Source of the DNA: Comamonas_F sp047606565
Lineage (GTDB): Bacteria; Pseudomonadota; Gammaproteobacteria; Burkholderiales; Burkholderiaceae_C
NCBI GenBank assembly: GCA_047606565.1
Contig: JASGEH010000132.1
Span: 1-20,490 of the forward strand
Direction of reading: 5' to 3'
Length of the DNA stretch: 20,490 bases
The translations under genes and the position numbers were made by a program. The notes beneath the pieces are model-generated. The model searched no databases and was not told the DNA's origin. It saw only the letters and a list, made by a program, of their open reading frames with translations. Below, one piece after another: positions 1 through 7,013 of the stretch. How positions within the stretch are numbered: position 1 is the first letter of the stretch; each line of letters opens with the position of its first letter.

Positions 1-490
1 CCGGCTGGGCGGCGGGCACGCCCGGGCTCGTGCAGCGCGCGGCGGCCGGCGCGGCCACCTGGAACAGCGGCGCCACCACCAGCGTGCCGCCGGCCTGCGC
101 AAGGCCAGCGCCCTCGGCGGCCTGCCAGCCGGCCTCGAAGCTGGGCCCCAGGTCGCGCGGATGCCCGTGCACGACGATCAAGGCCCGCGTGGGCGGCGCC
201 GGCAAGACGCCACCCGGCCCGGCATCCCGCGCATCGGGCTGGCGCGAAGCGGCATAGCGCAGCCAGCCCCCGCCGGGCCGGGGCTGGAAGGCCTGCAGGC
301 AGGCCGTGCCGGCGGGCCCGGCGCAGTCCACGGCAGCGATTGGCGGCACGGGGCGCCCGGCCGCCAGCGGTGCGCAGCCGCCCAGGCCGGCCAGCAGGGC
401 CAACAAGGCGGCCCGCGCCGCTGTCGCCCGCAGGGCAAGGGGGAGCCGGGAAGCGTCGGCGCGAAGGACAGTGCTCATCGTGCCGACCAT
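1..490 (-). CDS. putative lipoprotein with alpha/beta-hydrolase-like fold, 3' part beyond the window
   Basis: The frame is open from an ATG at 490 (or an in-frame ATG at 478) to the window edge, so only the N-terminal ~160 residues are visible. The N-terminus is Arg-containing, then an Ala/Leu-rich hydrophobic stretch ends in Leu-Gly-Gly-Cys (Cys codon 374-376). This looks like a lipobox, so the product is probably lipidated or exported. Further on, LIVVHGHPRDLGPSFEAG resembles the strand plus His-Gly oxyanion-hole segment of alpha/beta hydrolases. The nucleophile serine and catalytic histidine would lie outside the window. An AGGG at 500-503, 9 nt before the ATG at 490, mildly favours that start. 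It lies about 40 nt downstream of the leuA stop on the same strand, so it may be co-transcribed, but the function looks unrelated. Substrate is unknown. High GC3 and an unbroken frame support a real gene. Confidence 0.65.
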   Translation of the reverse strand, partial: MVGTMSTVLRADASRLPLALRATAARAALLALLAGLGGCAPLAAGRPVPPIAAVDCAGPAGTACLQAFQPRPGGGWLRYAASRQPDARDAGPGGVLPAPPTRALIVVHGHPRDLGPSFEAGWQAAEGAGLAQAGGTLVVAPLFQVAAPAAARCTSPGVPAAQP

Positions 491-530
491 GGTAGCGGGC
501 CCTGGCCGCCGCCCGGGGACGCGATGCCGC

Positions 531-2237
531 TCAGGCCGCCTGCGCCTCGCGCACGCGCTCGAAGAAGGCCGCGCGGTCCGCTTCGCCAGCACGAGCATTC
601 AGGCGGTTGACACCGCTGACCACGGCCTGGATAGAGGCAGTCAGGATGTTGGCGTGCATGCCCACACCGAAGGTGCTGCCGGCGGCGTCAGTCCGCGCCA
701 CCTCGGCATAGGCCACCGCCGTCGCGTTGGCGCCCTGGCCCATGGCGCGTTCCTCGTAGTGGTGCAGCGTGATGGGCAGGCCGATGGCATTGACCAGCGC
801 GTCGAGCGGGCCGTTGCCCGTGCCCTCGAAGCGCACCTCGCGGCCGTCGAGCGTGGCGTTGAAGACGATGTGCTGCTCGTCGCCGCGCTCGCTCAGGGTG
901 TGGCTGCGGTAGGCGAACGGCACCTTGGCGTCCACGTATTCCTGCTGGAACAGGGCCCACAGCTGCTGCGCCGTGACTTCCTGGCCGGTTTCGTCGGTCA
1001 CCTTCTGCACCGCGCCGCTGAACTCGACTTGCAGGCGGCGCGGCATGGCCAGGCCGTAGACCGATTCGAGCAGGTAGGCGATGCCACCCTTGCCCGACTG
1101 GCTGTTGACGCGGATCACCGAATCGTAGGTGCGGCCCAGGTCGGCCGGGTCGATCGGCATGTAGGGCACGTCCCAGGTGGCGTCGGGCTGCTGCGCGGCA
1201 AAGCCTTTCTTGATGGCGTCCTGGTGACTGCCCGAGAAGGCCGTGAAGACCAGATCGCCCACGTAGGGGTGGCGCGGGTGGATGGGCAACTGGTTGCATT
1301 CCTCCACCGTGCGCGCGATGTCGTTGATGCGCGAGAAATCCAGCCCCGGGTTGACGCCCTGGGTGTAGAGGTTGAGCGCCAGCGTGACCAGGTCCACGTT
1401 GCCGGTGCGCTCGCCATTGCCGAACAGGCAGCCCTCGACGCGGTCGGCGCCGGCCATCACGGCCAGCTCGGCCGCGGCCACGCCAGTACCACGGTCGTTG
1501 TGCGGGTGCACGCTGATGATGACGCTCTCGCGGTTCTTGAGGTTGCGGCACATCCACTCGATCTGGTCGGCGTACACGTTGGGCGTGGCGCATTCGACGG
1601 TGGCCGGCAGATTGAGGATGAGCTTGCGCTCGGGCGTGGGCTGGAAGACGTCGAGCACGGCCTCGCTGACCTCCTTGACCACCGGCAGTTCGGAGGTCGA
1701 GAACACCTCGGGGCTGTACTGGTAGACCCATTCGGTGTCCGGATAGCGCGCGGTCGCCGCCTTCACGTGGTGCGCCGCCTCGACGGCGATCTTGCGCACG
1801 CCGGCGACGTCGGTGTTGAAGACGATGCGGCGGAAGTTGGGCGCGACCGCGTTGTAGAAGTGCACGATGGCGCGGCGCGCGCCCCGGCACGACTCGACGG
1901 TGCGCTCGATCAGGTCCTGGCGCGCCTGGGTCAGCACCTCGATGGTCACGTCGTCGGGAATGTGGCCGCCCTCGATGAGTTCGCGCACGAAGTCGAAATC
2001 GGTCTGCGAGGCCGACGGGAAACCCACCTCGATCTCCTTGAAGCCGATCTCGACGAGCATCTTGAAGAACTGCATCTTGCGGTCGCGGTTCATGGGCTCG
2101 AACAGCGACTGGTTGCCGTCGCGCAAGTCGGTGCTCATCCAGATCGGCGCCTGGTCGATGACCTTGGAAGGCCACTGGCGGTCGGGCAGGGCGATGGGCG
2201 GAAAGGCACGGTACTTGGTGGCGGGGTTCTGGAGCAT
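531..2237 (-). CDS. leuA: 2-isopropylmalate synthase (type 2 LeuA)
   Basis: Condenses acetyl-CoA with 2-oxoisovalerate to 2-isopropylmalate, the committed step of leucine synthesis in the cytoplasm, and is normally feedback-inhibited by leucine. 568 residues, the usual size for the long type-2 family. The start MLQNPATKYRAF is the characteristic N-terminus. An in-frame ATG two codons earlier (2241-2243) and a longer upstream frame are open but not LeuA-like. The TIM-barrel catalytic domain carries STDLRDGNQ (Arg39, Asp40) and the metal-binding HPHND (His244, His246, Asn247). GNGERTGN follows, and roughly the last 130 residues form the leucine-binding regulatory domain. No strong Shine-Dalgarno is visible. 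The gene is separated from sulfate uptake genes by a long leader with a promoter, a small Leu-rich ORF and a terminator, so it is probably regulated by attenuation. It lies alone, with no leuBCD or ilv genes adjacent. Confidence 0.97.
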   Translation of the reverse strand: MLQNPATKYRAFPPIALPDRQWPSKVIDQAPIWMSTDLRDGNQSLFEPMNRDRKMQFFKMLVEIGFKEIEVGFPSASQTDFDFVRELIEGGHIPDDVTIEVLTQARQDLIERTVESCRGARRAIVHFYNAVAPNFRRIVFNTDVAGVRKIAVEAAHHVKAATARYPDTEWVYQYSPEVFSTSELPVVKEVSEAVLDVFQPTPERKLILNLPATVECATPNVYADQIEWMCRNLKNRESVIISVHPHNDRGTGVAAAELAVMAGADRVEGCLFGNGERTGNVDLVTLALNLYTQGVNPGLDFSRINDIARTVEECNQLPIHPRHPYVGDLVFTAFSGSHQDAIKKGFAAQQPDATWDVPYMPIDPADLGRTYDSVIRVNSQSGKGGIAYLLESVYGLAMPRRLQVEFSGAVQKVTDETGQEVTAQQLWALFQQEYVDAKVPFAYRSHTLSERGDEQHIVFNATLDGREVRFEGTGNGPLDALVNAIGLPITLHHYEERAMGQGANATAVAYAEVARTDAAGSTFGVGMHANILTASIQAVVSGVNRLNARAGEADRAAFFERVREAQAA

Positions 2238-2447
2238 GGTCATGGCGAAACTCGTGGCAATCAGGAAGAACGGGGGTGTCGATGGAAAAGGATGTGGCTG
2301 GCGACGCCGCGCGGCGCGGCTTTCAGCAGGCCATCCGGCAGCCACCCTTCGGGGCCGGACAGCCGGTCCTTAGTCGTTGCGGCAGCAGGCCGGCAACCGG
2401 GTGGCGGAGAGGGGTGGTCATGGTCTTTTTAGGGGAAGAAAAACGAA

Positions 2448-2480
2448 AAAGCGTGCGGCACCTGGGGTGCGGCACGCTGC
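2448..2480 (-). terminator. intrinsic terminator upstream of leuA, candidate attenuator
   Basis: On the minus strand AGCGTGC-C-GCACC, loop CCA, GGTGC-C-GCACGCT form a 12-bp stem with a single C-C mismatch. TTTTTCGTTTTTC follows immediately. The T-run lies only on the minus-strand exit side, so it acts on transcripts heading to leuA. It sits between the Leu-rich small ORF and the leuA start, about 210 nt before leuA. Each stem arm contains GTGCCGCAC. Upstream GTGCGGC (in the small ORF, around 2571-2577) and CCTGGTGC (just after the CTA codons) could pair with the left arm, giving a possible antiterminator. The hairpin is seen; the attenuation role is inferred. Confidence 0.75.
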
Positions 2481-2502
2481 GAAAAACGGAAACAGGAAAA
2501 GT

Positions 2503-2676
2503 CTAGACGCGCGCCGCCAATTGCACCAGGCCTAGGGCTAGGAGCGACAGAGCCAGCAGCGCGCTGCCCAGCCGCACGGCGGCGCGCACGCGCAAGGCTT
2601 CAAGAGAGGCGGCACGCACAGCCGCCCGGCGACCGTGGGTGGCCGGAATGAGGGAGGCGTGTGTGCGTGACTTCAT
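2503..2676 (-). CDS. small Leu-rich ORF, candidate leuA leader peptide (57 aa)
   Basis: ATG at 2674-2676, TAG at 2503-2505. The basic N-terminal half (MKSRTHASLIPATHGRR...) is followed by LGSALLALSLLALGLVQL, which has 9 Leu in 18 residues, then AARV. Two of these Leu codons are CTA (2539-2541 and 2533-2535), the rare Leu codon in such GC-rich DNA, separated by one Ala codon. E. coli leuL likewise has a Leu run with rare CUA codons. The ORF starts 10 nt after a TTGACA-N17-CATGAT promoter, so the mRNA would begin 2-3 nt before the ATG and be essentially leaderless. No Shine-Dalgarno is seen. It ends about 23 nt before the terminator stem. The hydrophobic run could alternatively be a membrane segment of a real small protein. 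Leader function is inferred from the layout. Confidence 0.55.
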   Translation of the reverse strand: MKSRTHASLIPATHGRRAAVRAASLEALRVRAAVRLGSALLALSLLALGLVQLAARV

Positions 2677-2685
2677 GTTGGATGC

Positions 2686-2714
2686 ATCATGGACCGGGCT
2701 GGCGCGCCTGTCAA
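2686..2714 (-). promoter_or_regulatory. sigma-70 promoter for the leuA leader transcript
   Basis: Reading minus: a perfect -35 TTGACA (2709-2714), a 17-bp spacer, and -10 CATGAT (2686-2691; 4 of 6 matches). The predicted start is near 2678-2679, just upstream of the small ORF ATG at 2676. It lies between the cysA stop and the leader ORF, so leuA has its own promoter. Confidence 0.7.
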
Positions 2715-2765
2715 GCGGGTCGATCCGACAGACCCATCGCCCGGCAAGCGGCCGGCCTGGGGCGA

Positions 2766-3758
2766 TCAGGACTTCGCTTCGGCCTTCTGCCAGGTCTTGG
2801 GCCGGAAGTACAGCACCTGCCCGCGCCCCAGGTTGCTGAGGTTGGCGTCGTCGTGCGGCACCTCGGCTTCCAGCAGATCGGGCTGGCCGTCGACGCGCAG
2901 CGACACCCGCGTGATGGCGCCCAGCGGCCGGATGTCGCGCACCTCGCTGCTGTGGAAGCCTTCCTGCGGCTGCTGCGACAGTTGCACGTCATGCGGGCGG
3001 AACAGGATCTCGTGGTCGCCGTCCTGGCGCAAGCGGTTGGAGTCGCCTAGGAAGTGGTAGACAAAGGGGCTGGCCGGCTTGGAGAGCAGTTCGGCGGGCG
3101 TGCCGACCTGCTCGACCACGCCCTTGTTGATGATGACCACGCGGTCGGCCACTTCGAGCGCTTCTTCCTGGTCGTGCGTGACGAAGACCGAGGTCAGGTG
3201 CACTTCCTCGTGCAGGCGGGCCAGCCAGCGGCGCAGTTCCTTGCGGACCTTGGCGTCGAGCGCGCCGAAGGGCTCGTCGAGCAGCAGCACCTGGGGCTCG
3301 ACTGCCAACGCGCGCGCCAAGGCGATGCGCTGGCGCTGGCCGCCCGAGAGCTGGGCCGGGTAGCGGTCGGCCAGCCAGTCGAGCTGCACCAGATTGAGCA
3401 GCTTGTGGACCTTCTCGCGGATCACCGATTCGCTCGGGCGCTCGCGGCGCGGCTTGACGCGCAGGCCGAAGGCGACGTTCTCGAACACCGTCAGGTGGCG
3501 AAACAGCGCGTAGTGCTGGAACACGAAGCCGACGTTGCGCTCGCGCACGTGCACGTCGGTGGTGTCCTCGCCCGAGAACAGGATGTGGCCGGTGTCCGGC
3601 GTCTCCAGGCCGGCGATGATGCGCAGCAACGTGGTCTTGCCGCAGCCCGAGGGGCCGAGCAACGCGATCAGTTCGCCGGTGTTGATATGCAGGTTGACGT
3701 CGCGCAGCGCGTGGAAGCTGCCGAAGTGCTTGTCGATGTGCTGGATTTCGATGCTCAT
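2766..3758 (-). CDS. cysA: sulfate/thiosulfate ABC importer, ATP-binding subunit
   Basis: ATPase of the sulfate importer, working as a dimer on the cytoplasmic face of CysT/CysW. 330 residues. Walker A GPSGCGKT (residues 35-42), Q-loop Gln81, ABC signature LSGGQ (137-141), Walker B LLLDEP (Asp161-Glu162), D-loop ALD, and H-loop VTHD (His195) are all present. The C-terminal ~100 residues are the TOBE-like regulatory domain, slightly shorter than the E. coli homologue (365 aa). Last gene of the sbp-cysT-cysW-cysA run, 38 nt after cysW. No clear terminator is visible between its stop and the leuA promoter. The substrate assignment comes from the neighbours and the CysA-like N-terminus (MSIEIQHIDKHFG). 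Confidence 0.95.
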   Translation of the reverse strand: MSIEIQHIDKHFGSFHALRDVNLHINTGELIALLGPSGCGKTTLLRIIAGLETPDTGHILFSGEDTTDVHVRERNVGFVFQHYALFRHLTVFENVAFGLRVKPRRERPSESVIREKVHKLLNLVQLDWLADRYPAQLSGGQRQRIALARALAVEPQVLLLDEPFGALDAKVRKELRRWLARLHEEVHLTSVFVTHDQEEALEVADRVVIINKGVVEQVGTPAELLSKPASPFVYHFLGDSNRLRQDGDHEILFRPHDVQLSQQPQEGFHSSEVRDIRPLGAITRVSLRVDGQPDLLEAEVPHDDANLSNLGRGQVLYFRPKTWQKAEAKS

Positions 3759-3796
3759 GGCGTCTGGGGCTCAGGGTTGCGTTCGGCCGTGCCGGT

Positions 3797-4711
3797 TCAG
3801 GGCTGCGGGTTGGGGTTCTCGGGCGGCAGCGCCGCCAGCGCGGCGAGGTCGCGCTCGTGCCGCCATTCGACGATGGACTTGATCACCAGGGTGACCAGCG
3901 CCAGCAGCGCCAGCAGCGAGGCGACGGCAAAGCCGGCCTGGATCTGGAATTCGTTGTAGAGGATTTCGACGTGCAGCGGAATGGTGTTGGTCTCGCCGCG
4001 CAGGTGGCCCGAGACGACCGAGACCGCGCCGAACTCGCCCATGGCGCGCGCGTTGCACAGGATCACGCCGTACAGCAGCCCCCACTTGATGTTGGGCAGC
4101 GTCACGCGCCAGAAGGTCTGCCAGCCGGTGGCGCCCAGCACGATGGCGGCCTGCTCCTCGTCGTTGCCCTGGGCCTGCATGAGCGGGATCAGCTCGCGCG
4201 CGATCAGCGGCAGCGTGACGAAGGCGGTGGCGATGATGATGCCGGGCACCGCGAAGATGATCTTGAGGTCGTGCGCCTGCAGCCAGGGGCCGAGCCAGCC
4301 CTGGGCCCCGAACACCAGCACGAAAGCCAGGCCCGCGACCACCGGCGAGACCGAGAACGGCAGGTCGATCAGCGTGGTCAGCACGGCCTTGCCGCGGAAT
4401 TCGTACTTGGCGATGGCCCAGGCCGCGGCAACGCCGAAGACCAGGTTGATGACGACGCTGAAGAAGGCGGTGAGCAGCGTCAGGCGGATGGCCGACCAGG
4501 CATCGGGCTCGTCGATGGCGCTGAGGTAGGCCTCCCAGCCCTTGCGCAGGGCCTCGGTGAACACCGTCAGCAGCGGCAGCACCAGGAACAGCGCCAGGAA
4601 GACCAGGGCGATGCCGATCAGGATGCGGCGCACCCAGGGCGATTCGGTGGTGTTGACGCGCGCGACGCGCTGCGCGGACGGACGGGCCGCGGAAGTGAGG
4701 ATGCCGCTCAT
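3797..4711 (-). CDS. cysW: sulfate ABC importer permease CysW
   Basis: Inner-membrane permease subunit pairing with CysT. 304 residues, with a short cytoplasmic N-terminus and then about six hydrophobic segments, the first around residues 30-52. The coupling (EAA-type) motif EEQAAIVLGATGWQTFWRV contacts CysA. ARAMGEFGAVSVVSGHLRGE and NTIPLHVEILYNEF are typical of CysW. Its ATG overlaps the cysT TGA (ATGA, 4 nt), implying translational coupling. A GGAGG lies at 4721-4725, 9 nt before the start. The C-terminus ends in a Pro/Asn-rich tail. Confidence 0.95.
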   Translation of the reverse strand: MSGILTSAARPSAQRVARVNTTESPWVRRILIGIALVFLALFLVLPLLTVFTEALRKGWEAYLSAIDEPDAWSAIRLTLLTAFFSVVINLVFGVAAAWAIAKYEFRGKAVLTTLIDLPFSVSPVVAGLAFVLVFGAQGWLGPWLQAHDLKIIFAVPGIIIATAFVTLPLIARELIPLMQAQGNDEEQAAIVLGATGWQTFWRVTLPNIKWGLLYGVILCNARAMGEFGAVSVVSGHLRGETNTIPLHVEILYNEFQIQAGFAVASLLALLALVTLVIKSIVEWRHERDLAALAALPPENPNPQP

Positions 4712-5592
4712 TGCGAGTTCCCTCCGGTCAGGCGACGCTGCCAGGCCTGCAGGCCATTGATGATCAGCAGCAGGATGAAGGACGCCACCAGCAGCACGGC
4801 GGCCACGGCGGAGGCGCCCGCGTAGTCGAACTGTTCGAGCTTGACCAAGATGAGCAGCGGCGTGATTTCCGAGACCAGGGGCATGTTGCCGGCGATGAAC
4901 ACCACCGAGCCGTACTCGCCGATGGCGCGCGCGAAGGCCATGGCGAAGCCGGTCAGCAGCGCCGGCGCGATACTGGGCAGGATGACCTTGGCGAAGATCT
5001 GCAGCCGCGTGGCGCCGAGGCTGGCGGCGGCTTCTTCCAGTTCCTTCTCCGCATCTTCAAGCACCGGCTGCACAGTGCGCACCACGAAGGGCAGGCCGAT
5101 GAAGATCAGCGCCACCACGATGCCCGAGGGCGTGTAGGCCAGCTTGATGCCGTTCGGCTCCAGGTACTGGCCGATCCAGCCGTTGCCGGCCAGCAGCGCC
5201 GTCAGCGCGATGCCGGCCACGGCGGTCGGCAGCGCGAACGGCAGGTCGACCAGCGCATCGACGATCTTCTTGCCGGGGAACTCGTAGCGCACCAGCACCC
5301 ACGCCACCAGCAGGCCGAACACCAGGTTGACCAGCGCGGCGATCAGCGAAGCGCCGAAGGTCACACGGTAGGACGCCAGCACGCGCGGCGAAAAGGCCGC
5401 GATGACGAATTCGTTCCAGGTCAGGCCAGCCGACCAGAAGAACAGCGTCGCCAGCGGGATGAACACCAACAGCGTGAGGTACAGCAGCGAAAAGCCCAGC
5501 GTCAGGCCAAAGCCAGGCAGCACGCGGCGGCGCTTGCGCTGCGGACGCGGCAGGCCGCCGCCGGCCAGCGGGGAAGGCAGGGCGCTACTCAC
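4708..5592 (-). CDS. cysT: sulfate ABC importer permease CysT (CysU)
   Basis: Permease partner of CysW in the sulfate importer. The frame stays open to an ATG at 5617-5619, but a GTG at 5590-5592 has an ideal GGAGG (5599-5603) 6 nt upstream, whereas the ATG has none. The GTG start (294 aa) is therefore chosen. A basic N-terminal stretch (RPQRKRRR) precedes the first membrane segment LGFSLLYLTLLVFIPLATL. The EAA-type loop is EKELEEAAASLGATRLQIF, and ARAIGEYGSVVFIAGNMP is a CysT signature. About 190 nt separate it from sbp, with a hairpin in between. It ends by a 4-nt overlap with cysW. Confidence 0.94.
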   Translation of the reverse strand: MSSALPSPLAGGGLPRPQRKRRRVLPGFGLTLGFSLLYLTLLVFIPLATLFFWSAGLTWNEFVIAAFSPRVLASYRVTFGASLIAALVNLVFGLLVAWVLVRYEFPGKKIVDALVDLPFALPTAVAGIALTALLAGNGWIGQYLEPNGIKLAYTPSGIVVALIFIGLPFVVRTVQPVLEDAEKELEEAAASLGATRLQIFAKVILPSIAPALLTGFAMAFARAIGEYGSVVFIAGNMPLVSEITPLLILVKLEQFDYAGASAVAAVLLVASFILLLIINGLQAWQRRLTGGNSQ

Positions 5593-5716
5593 GGCCGGCC
5601 TCCGGGGACGCCGGCGCATGGGCGCGGGCGCTGTCGGTCAGGGGAAATCTCATGGGACGACTCTCGGCAAGGGGACGGAGCAAGGACTGCAAGCCAGGAA
5701 ACCGGAAGCGCGGCAA

Positions 5717-5747
5717 AGCCAACCGCACCGTCCGGGCGCGGTTGGCT
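5717..5747 (-). other. hairpin between sbp and cysT
   Basis: AGCCAACCGC (5717-5726) and GCGGTTGGCT (5738-5747) are perfect inverted repeats around an 11-nt loop. On the minus strand the right side is followed only by a short TTT, so it is a weak terminator at best. In ABC operons such a hairpin after the binding-protein gene often stabilises its message and lowers distal expression. That role is inferred here. Confidence 0.5.
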
Positions 5748-5786
5748 GGCATGGCCGCGCGCATTCTGCCCGCAGGAATCGACGGC

Positions 5787-6782
5787 TTATTTCTTCACGT
5801 AGATCTGATCGAAGCTGGCGCCGTCGTCGAAGTGGGCCTTGTTGGCCTTGTCCCAGCCGCCGAAGGCGCTGTCGATGGTGAACAGCTCGACCTTGGGGAA
5901 CTGCGCAGCATACTTGGCGGCGGCCTTTTCGCTGGAGGGCCGGTAGAAGTTCTTGCCGATCAGGTCCTGCGCTTCGTCGGAGTACAGGTGCTTGAGGTAC
6001 TCGGTGGCGACTTCGCGGGTGCCTTTGCGGTCGACATTCTTGTCGACCACGGCCACGGTAGGCTCGGTCTTGATGCTGACGCTGGGCACGACGATCTCGA
6101 ACTTGTCGGCGCCGAATTCCTTGAGAATCAGGAAAGCTTCGTTTTCCCAGGCCAGCAGCACGTCACCGACGCCGCGCTGGCTGAAGGTGATGACCGAGCC
6201 ACGCGCGCCGGAGTCCAGCACCGGCACGTTGCCGTAGATCTTGGTCACGAAATCCTTGGCGCCGGCGTCGCCGCCGAATTTGCGCTTGCCGTATTCCCAG
6301 GCGGCCAGGTAGTTCCAGCGCGCGCCGGCCGAGGTCTTGGGGTTGGGCGTGATGACGGCCACGCCCGGCTTGGCGATGTCGGCCCAGTCCTTGATGCCCT
6401 TGGGATTACCCTTGCGCACCACCAGCACGATGGTGGAGGTGTAGGGCGCGGAGTTGTTGGGCAGGCGCTTTTGCCAATCGGCGTTGATCAGGCCACCATG
6501 CGTGACCAGCGCGTCGACGTCGGGCGCCAGGCCCAGCGTGACGACGTCGGCGGCCAGGCCGTCGATCACCGTGCGCGCCTGCTTGCTCGAGCCGCCGTGG
6601 GTGTTCTTGATGGTCACATCCTGGCCGGACTTCTGCTTCCAGTACTGCGCAAAGGATTTGTTGTACTGGTCGTAGAGTTCGCGCGTGGGGTCATACGATA
6701 CATTGATGAGCTCCACGGCATGCAGCTGCGTGCTCAGGGCCAGACCGGCGAGCGCGGCCAGGGCAAAACGGCGTAGGGACAT
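5787..6782 (-). CDS. sbp: periplasmic sulfate-binding protein
   Basis: Binds sulfate in the periplasm and delivers it to CysTWA. 331 residues from the ATG at 6780-6782, which has a strong GGAGG about 5 nt upstream. The longer open frame upstream is not protein-like. The signal peptide MSLRRFALAALAGLALSTQLHA probably cleaves before VELINVSYDPTREL. The mature protein tracks the Sbp family closely: NTHGGSSKQARTVIDGL, ADVVTLGLAPDVDAL, LPNNSAPYTSTIVLVVRKGN, ITPNPKTSAGARWNYLAAW, VLDSGARGS, GDVLLAWENEA. This favours sulfate Sbp over thiosulfate CysP, though the two overlap in specificity. First gene of the sulfate operon, probably under CysB control (see the dyad upstream). Confidence 0.96.
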   Translation of the reverse strand: MSLRRFALAALAGLALSTQLHAVELINVSYDPTRELYDQYNKSFAQYWKQKSGQDVTIKNTHGGSSKQARTVIDGLAADVVTLGLAPDVDALVTHGGLINADWQKRLPNNSAPYTSTIVLVVRKGNPKGIKDWADIAKPGVAVITPNPKTSAGARWNYLAAWEYGKRKFGGDAGAKDFVTKIYGNVPVLDSGARGSVITFSQRGVGDVLLAWENEAFLILKEFGADKFEIVVPSVSIKTEPTVAVVDKNVDRKGTREVATEYLKHLYSDEAQDLIGKNFYRPSSEKAAAKYAAQFPKVELFTIDSAFGGWDKANKAHFDDGASFDQIYVKK

Positions 6783-6830
6783 GTATTCCTCCAGGATGAG
6801 CAAATTGCGCCGCCGGCAACGCCAGCGATC

Positions 6831-6889
6831 TCTATATGACTGGAGGTATGCTAGATGTCGATCTTTATTCCACAAACAACTTGTTGTTT
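6831..6889 (-). promoter_or_regulatory. candidate sbp promoter with upstream dyad (possible CysB-type site)
   Basis: On the minus strand, TCGACA (6856-6861) resembles a -35 and TATAGA (6831-6836) a -10, with a 19-bp spacer, placing the start near 6824. Upstream, the AT-rich dyad AAACAACTTGTTGTTT (6874-6889, 7-bp arms) is centred near -57. That is where LysR-type activators such as CysB usually bind. The dyad is seen; CysB binding is inferred. Confidence 0.35.
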
Positions 6890-7013
6890 ATTTGTTTATG
6901 CGCTTCACGAATAAGATCGTGCAAATATCGATGGGTTCGCTTTCATTCCTGGCGGCTGGCGTCAGCCTCGGCACCGCAGCCTCGATGCACCACCCGGCCA
7001 GCAGGCCCTGTCC

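Noticed and set aside
306..2432. Very long open frame on the plus strand opposite leuA
   Set aside because: It mirrors the codon periodicity of leuA in GC-rich DNA, has a His/Val/Asp-rich composition typical of such shadows, and matches no family.
5593..5619. ATG at 5617-5619 as the cysT start
   Set aside because: No Shine-Dalgarno precedes it, while the GTG at 5590-5592 has GGAGG 6 nt upstream.
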